Origin: Chamaecyparis obtusa
Taxonomy: Eukaryota > Streptophyta > Pinopsida > Cupressales > Cupressaceae
Direction: 5' to 3'
Assembly: GCA_027943335.1 (NCBI GenBank)
Contig: BSBK01002077.1
Coordinates: 62,001-126,000 of the forward strand
Length of the DNA: 64,000 bases
The notes beneath the pieces were generated by a model, which was not told where the DNA came from, ran no database searches, and saw only the letters and a list, made by a program, of their open reading frames with translations. Shown here one piece after another: positions 59,102 to 64,000 of the stretch; position 1 is the stretch's first letter, and the number at the start of each line of letters is the position of its first letter. A program made the position numbers and the translations under genes.

Positions 59102-60139
59102 TATATGCACCCTAAAATGGTCACCTAGACTTTGGGTCCTCATTCTTCAATTTATCAAATGATGGAACCAATTTATCAATTTCCTTAATCAATGCTTTGC
59201 AATATTTTCAATTCAAATCAATTTTCTTGATCAAATTGTAATTAATTCAATTATTTTAATATTTCGTAAGGTTTGATCATTTTATCCTAAGTTTTATTAA
59301 GAGAACATGCTCCCTTTTAATTAAATAAAGATCTCTTTTAATTAAATAATTAAATCACTTTATCCTATGCCACATTTAATTAAAAAAACAAATGTCTTTT
59401 AAATAAATAAAAAATCTTTTAATTAAATAATGGAAACCACTTTTCTAAAAATAATAAAATAAAAATAAAAAGAAAAGTCCACTTTCCTATGAGATAGAAT
59501 CTTTTGACTTTTTGAAAAAGGTTTTTGCCTCTTAATCTCTTCCACATATCTTGTTGCCTCTTAATCATGTCCATTGATTTTGCCTCTTGAGAATCTTGAG
59601 CACATGGATCAACCAAGATTTAATCTCCACCATTGCTCATTTCTTTTTGCCTCTTAATCTTGACCATCCATTCATTTATAAATTCCTTTATAAGGAGACT
59701 CTTTCCTCATTCTTAATCATCCATCTTTTGCATCATCCACCTTTTGCATCATCATCTCTTGCATTATCATCCTCTTGGAGTCTTGGCATCTTGGAGTCTC
59801 TCAATCTTGGCATCTTGGAGCTAAGGTATTCTTAGATCTCTCATATTGAAGCATTGCATCATCATTTTTATTTTCTTTCTTGCATCTAGCTTAGATCTAC
59901 TTTCATTTTCATTTGCATGCATATTTGATGATCATGGAGACTAGCATTCTTTTTTTCTTTTTTGAATCTCTCATTTTATGGTGTACTTGCATGGGCACAA
60001 ACTAGGTCAAATCTGAGGGCCTCCATCATAAACCCTTGCACTCCATGAATAGAGAGCTATGAGCCACCATTTGAGATCTCATTCTTGAGTAATCTTGGAT
60101 ACAATGACTCATAGAAGTGTGAAAACATTTTAGCACACA
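59102..60139 (+). repeat. 3' LTR of E
   Basis: 1,038 bp, starting TATATGCACC (the expected TG is mutated to TA) and ending TAGCACACA. It is the partner of 50818-51886. Confidence 0.92.
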
Positions 60140-60144
60140 GTAAT
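60140..60144. repeat. Right target-site duplication of E
   Basis: GTAAT, identical to 50813-50817. The F LTR resumes here. Confidence 0.95.
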
Positions 60145-60176
60145 GACTTAGAGAAGTGCACTATTTAGTGTGTACA
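60145..60176 (+). repeat. End of the F 5' LTR
   Basis: The last 32 bp of the LTR, ending TGTACA, separated from its body by E. The same sequence occurs in the first unit of the 444-bp duplication at about 50372-50403. Confidence 0.82.
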
Positions 60177-60180
60177 TTTT

Positions 60181-60197
60181 TTGCGCCCACTGTGGGG
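60181..60197 (+). other. Primer-binding site of F
   Basis: TTGCGCCCACTGTGGGG, two changes from the site in E. Confidence 0.75.
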
Positions 60198-62588
60198 TAG
60201 AACACTCTTGTTTTGTCCTTTTTTTAATGCATTTCCATCAATTTTTCATCATCATTTTAGCTTGCTGTTTCGGCTCTCTATTTTTATGACAGAATTATCG
60301 TGCGACATTCTTCCAATGTCGTATGACAATTTCTTGTATACTAGTGCAATACTTTACCAGTTAAAGTATCGTGCCCCCTTGTAGATTTTGTCACACTGTC
60401 ATATTATTCTCTGTCGCATGCAAGTATCACAAACTATCACACAAAGAGGAAGTATCACAACAATATACTAAGAAGTATCGTACGATTCTTTCTCTGACAG
60501 AACTATCGCCCAAGCCTGGCAGTGAGTGATTTTGGACATTTCTTTGCAAGATTTGATTTATTTTCTTCGAATTTCTGATTTGTTGTGGCAGAACAGAGTT
60601 TGATTTGTAGATTTTATTTGGTTTTGATGTGCTAACCTTTGTAGGGATAACAAGTTGTGCTTGTAGGTGCTCTCATTGCTTGAAATATTTTCTTAAAAGA
60701 ATGCATGTCAAAGCTCCAAATGTATAAGGGCTACTAACCATTTTTGCAGAGCTACCCAAAGCATAAAAACCAATCAAGTGCTTGTTTGATTGCTTTCATT
60801 TTAAGTGTGGCATATACTAGTTGTTCCTTTTCATAAGCACTTAATATCTTGTTGTAGGAATCTTTTGGTGGTAGGAGAGTATGCTCTTCACCCTTGTGGT
60901 GAAACAAAAATCTTGACCCATCTTTGGATTTTGAAAGTAAGAGGGTAATTGAACCTTTGCTTGGTGTGTCTGGGAGAAATTTTTGAGCTAGGAGAGTATG
61001 CTCTTCACCCTTGAGGTGAAACAGAAATCTTGAAACTCAAAAGTTGATCCACTCTTTGTTTAGCTTTTAGAATCCTTTAGTGGGCATGCTCTTGAGCAAT
61101 CAAGAGGAACGACCCAAGTGGGGACAAGTTTTTTGCTAACTATTCTAACCCACTATAAACTCAAGGCTATCAAGGACACAAAACCTTGGTAGATGTAGTA
61201 CTTGTCTTTGCTTGATGTGAGTACTTGTGGGATTGTGACCATGAGGAAAATGTTGAGCAAGAATGTTTAAGGTACTCTCATGGCCATGAGGTCCGTTACT
61301 TTCTGCAAGGTAAGGAGTCCCTTTGGGGAGCAAGAGGGGTATTATGAATGGAAGCCCTTACTAAGAACCATAGATAGAAGCCACCCTATTTTTCTGCTTA
61401 GCTTCTTGGTGAAAGCATTGATCCTAGTGGAGTAACCCAGATCACCCCAAGATTACTCACCATTTGTATTCCTTTGGTTGTGTTATTGGCACTTCCATGA
61501 AAAAGCCAATATCTATTGTGGGTAACCACTTTGTGTGAGGCAATAGAGCATCGAGTGTGGGCCAAGTTGTTAAGTATTGAGCCATTATATTTTTTAGGCT
61601 AGTAAGTGCTTGAAGTGTTCTCGTTGTGATCTACCCATGTGAACGTTCTAAAATATCAAACATCATGGTAGCATTCATAGGATTTTATTGCTTTGATATC
61701 ACAATTGCTTGTCTTGGCAAGGTTGCTTTTGCCCTTGTGCAAGTGTTTTATGATATGTTTGATCACCTACTATTTGCAAACTTGTCTGATTACTACTAGT
61801 GCTATGTTTGAAATTAAAAAATCCAACCTTTAGACTAAAACTTTGACCGAATTGCCTTTAAAACTGAGATTTTTAGCACTCATTGGTCAAGAGTCATATG
61901 ATCCTGAAACTTCATCACACACTATACTAAGATTTATCATGCGATAATTCATTATTGCAAAAGTATCGCACTACTTGCCTGGATTTTCTCACACAGGCTG
62001 CCTAGAAACTATCGCACTACTTCATACAAAATATCTCTTGGTCAAATTCTATCATACTGTTTGCTTGGTAACTGTCACACAGAGTCTTTTTGATGTCTGC
62101 CTGATTCATGCCATTTTTTAGTCTTTCCTTAGTCGACCATATTTTAGTAGGTGACTTATTCTACTATTGGAAGCCTCTTTGTACCTTGGGTTCCTGTATT
62201 TAGACCCCTTGAATTAGTATCCTTTGATTTTACAAAGTAATCTTGCTTGTCATTGATAAGTTAGGAATCATCCTTGTTGAAAAAGTACACCTTTAGATTC
62301 TTTGGTAACACACTTGGAGAGTTTCAGTACTATTTTATCCAAATCACTTCCATCAAAATTCAATTTCAATCAACAATATATTTGGTTAAATCCATCCTCC
62401 TAGTCCATATGTGTTAGGATAGTCATCCTTTTATTATACACCTCTGTGGTAGTGTTGGTTTACACCTTTTGCAACTTTCTATCTCACCATCTCTTTTTGG
62501 ACAATTGAACACTTTTACTATCCTAGTTTTCTATTAGCATTTCATAGGGTCATCTTATCACCAAGGGTCTTTTTCTTTCATGTTAGTT
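60198..62588 (+). other. Leader of F with two conserved hairpins
   Basis: 2.4 kb without a recognisable gene. The hairpins at 60887-60903 and 61004-61020 both pair TTCACC with GGTGAA around a 5-nt loop. Each is preceded by GAGAGTATGCTC and followed by an AAATCTTGA-like block. They are 117 nt apart start to start. D has the equivalent pair at 118 nt. Confidence 0.7.
60887..61020 (+). promoter_or_regulatory. Pair of leader hairpins in F
   Basis: Both hairpins have a perfect 6-bp stem TTCACC/GGTGAA, with loops CTTGT and CTTGA. In D the stems are TTCTCTC/GAGAGAA and TTCTCCC/GGGAGAA, so both arms change together while the flanks stay alike. Role unknown. Confidence 0.6.
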
Positions 62589-64000
62589 ATGACAAGATAC
62601 CAAGCTAGTCAAGGAAAAAGACCTCAAGTTGTCTTTCATCAGTTACCCTTAGTTCAAACTCATCAAAAGTGAAAGGGAAAGGAGCCCCTCTTTGATCAAT
62701 CACCTAGGACCGAGTCTAAAACTTGGTTTGACCCAAAAAGAAATCCTAGTGAGTTGAGTACCTCTTTAGCACCTTCTCAATCAGATATGGACATGAGTTA
62801 CACCATGACTAGAAAGGAGATAGAAGTGATGGATCAAAATCTTGATGACATTTTCCAAAGACATAGGGATAACATGTTGTTTGGTGATAACAATCAACCC
62901 GAATCACCCCCTATCAACTCAAGATATTTAGACATCCATCAAAGAGATAAAAGACATTATGGATGATCTCACCAAGATGCACGGTCACAACACAAAGACC
63001 AAAACAATGAATCTAGTGATGCTCATGTGAATTCATAATTTACTAATGACTTGTTCAAACATTCAAGGCCCAAATCTCCACTTAAAAAAACCTCAAGGTA
63101 TGTGAATGAGAGGCTTAAAAGAATTGAACATGAAAATAAGGCCTTTTTGGATGAACAAGCCGCTAAAGAAGAAAGGTTTAGACTCCTAGAGGTAGAGTAA
63201 CAAGCTTTGTTAGAGTTGAAAAGGAAAGCATTCCAAGAAGAACAAGATAGGCTTTTAGCCCAACAACTCAATGACCAGTTCAACAATAGGGGTACCAACA
63301 GTGGAAACAACTCTCCACCATCTACTCCCTCAAGAACCCCAAGAAGAAGAAGGTGGTCAAGGACCCCTTCAAGATCTCCTAGTCCTAGAGGAAGAAGGAT
63401 TTCATAACATAGGAGACAAAAAACTCCTAGGAACTTGAGACAACCCTCCCAATGAGCTCATCATGGCTCTCAACATGGAGGAAGTAGTGAAAGTTTTGAT
63501 GATCAAGATTTTATGAGGATGCAACAAGAGCCACTATTCCAACAATATGTGGAGAAGTATCTTGATCAAAACAAGAATAGGTTCCTAGAGAGCTTGATTA
63601 ACAAGGGTGCCAAAGTCCCTTACAACTTTGATGTGGATAGAAGAATCAAGAAACAAAGACCCTCTCAAGAAGAGGAGATCAAACAACTCAAGCGTATGAT
63701 GGAAAAGGTGTTGGCACCTAAAAGTTCCTTTTCACTTGACTCTATTTGTCCCAATCATTTCAATAGAAATGTGAGTATGAAATATTTTCCTAGAAAAGTT
63801 GAAATCCCCTAGTATGACAAGTATGATGGCAATGGCGACCCACATGATCATGTGCGTTAGTTCTACATCATGAGTTTTGCATTTCACTAGGGTGACTCCT
63901 ATCCTATGAGATTATTTCCAAGGAGTCTCAAGGGCCAAGCCATGGAGTGGTTTACTAACATAACCCCTCCCATATAAACTTTCAAGGAACTTGTCCACAT
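62589..64000 (+). pseudogene. Tat-like F gag, partial
   Basis: The ATG at 62589 opens a frame, M-T-R-Y-Q-A-S-Q-G-K-R-P, that can be followed to the window end with about nine stops and no frameshift. A charged coiled-coil-like region spans about 63100-63280 (E-R-L-K-R-I-E-H-E-N-K, then Q-E-E-Q-D-R-L-L-A-Q-Q-L). A basic Arg/Ser/Pro segment near 63340-63400 (R-T-P-R-R-R-R-W-S-R, then S-R-S-P-S-P-R-G-R-R) resembles an RS domain. The Gag core then has Y-D-K-Y-D-G-N-G-D-P and F-P-R-S-L-K-G-Q-A-M-E-W-F. Pol lies beyond the window. Confidence 0.85.

Larger units (their letters stand above)
50818..60139 (+). mobile_element. Non-autonomous LTR element E carrying an unrecognised long frame
   Basis: This 9,322-bp element has LTRs of 1,069 and 1,038 bp, a D-type primer site, a polypurine tract and a perfect GTAAT duplication. 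The 7.2-kb interior has no protease, RT, RNase H or integrase in any frame I could read. It has a long, broken, Ser-rich frame (about 53982-56500). Its 3' UTR is homologous to that of D. It fits a large retrotransposon derivative that relies on an autonomous Tat relative. It sits inside the LTR of the related element F. Confidence 0.9.
49478..64000 (+). mobile_element. Tat-like Ty3/Gypsy element F, 3' end outside the window
   Basis: F consists of 49478-50817 plus 60145-64000, interrupted by E in the 5' LTR. It has an LTR start TGTATGCACCCTAAAATGG, a D-type primer site at 60181, a 2.4-kb leader with the paired hairpins, and a gag frame running out of the window. The Gag core (F-P-R-S-L-K-G-Q-A-M-E-W-F) matches that of D. 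Pol and the 3' LTR are not in view, so lineage rests on Gag, primer site and leader. Confidence 0.82.

Overview
This is plant nuclear DNA. It is AT-rich and made almost entirely of LTR retrotransposons nested in one another. I see no host protein gene, no rRNA or tRNA gene and no CRISPR. The element families (Ty1/Copia with initiator-Met-type primer sites, a Ty3/Gypsy chromovirus with an integrase chromodomain, and Tat-type Ty3/Gypsy elements with a second RNase H) are those of land plants. The density, the size of the elements and the amount of decay suggest a large-genome seed plant. A gymnosperm is plausible, but the window does not settle the species.

Layout. 1-2576 is an unclassified dispersed repeat (R1). 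2577-7396 is a Copia element (A, minus strand) that keeps its 5' LTR but has lost its 3' half. 7615-38230 is a three-level nest. Copia C (minus) holds Copia B (9476-33727, minus), which holds the 16.5-kb Tat element D (12024-28520, plus). B and D are placed by their LTR pairs and by target-site duplications (TCAAG/TCAAT for B, ATCTT for D). The right end of C is abnormal: only the last 66 bp of an LTR is present, and it is inverted. 38349-46429 is a complete 8,081-bp chromovirus (G, minus) with two 1,679-bp LTRs and the duplication ATGAG. 46435-49477 is a second copy of the R1 repeat (R2), and it carries a 342-bp TRIM element with a perfect GGGAT duplication. 49478 to the window end is a Tat-like element F that runs out of the window. 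It is interrupted near the end of its 5' LTR by a related 9.3-kb element E (50818-60139, duplication GTAAT). E has LTRs, a primer site and a polypurine tract but no recognisable pol, and it carries a long degraded Ser-rich reading frame instead.

Relationships. The nesting gives the order C, then B, then D, and F, then E. D, E and F share one primer-site type and similar LTR starts. D and E share 3' UTR sequence. D and F share a pair of leader hairpins. D and E also contain at least ten copies of a short stem-loop of constant geometry whose stems covary; this is the most interesting feature I found. D and E look non-autonomous: E lacks pol, and D has more stop codons than its LTR divergence predicts when G is used as an internal control. 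All coding regions are relics, so they are annotated as pseudogenes. Percentages and stop counts are hand counts.
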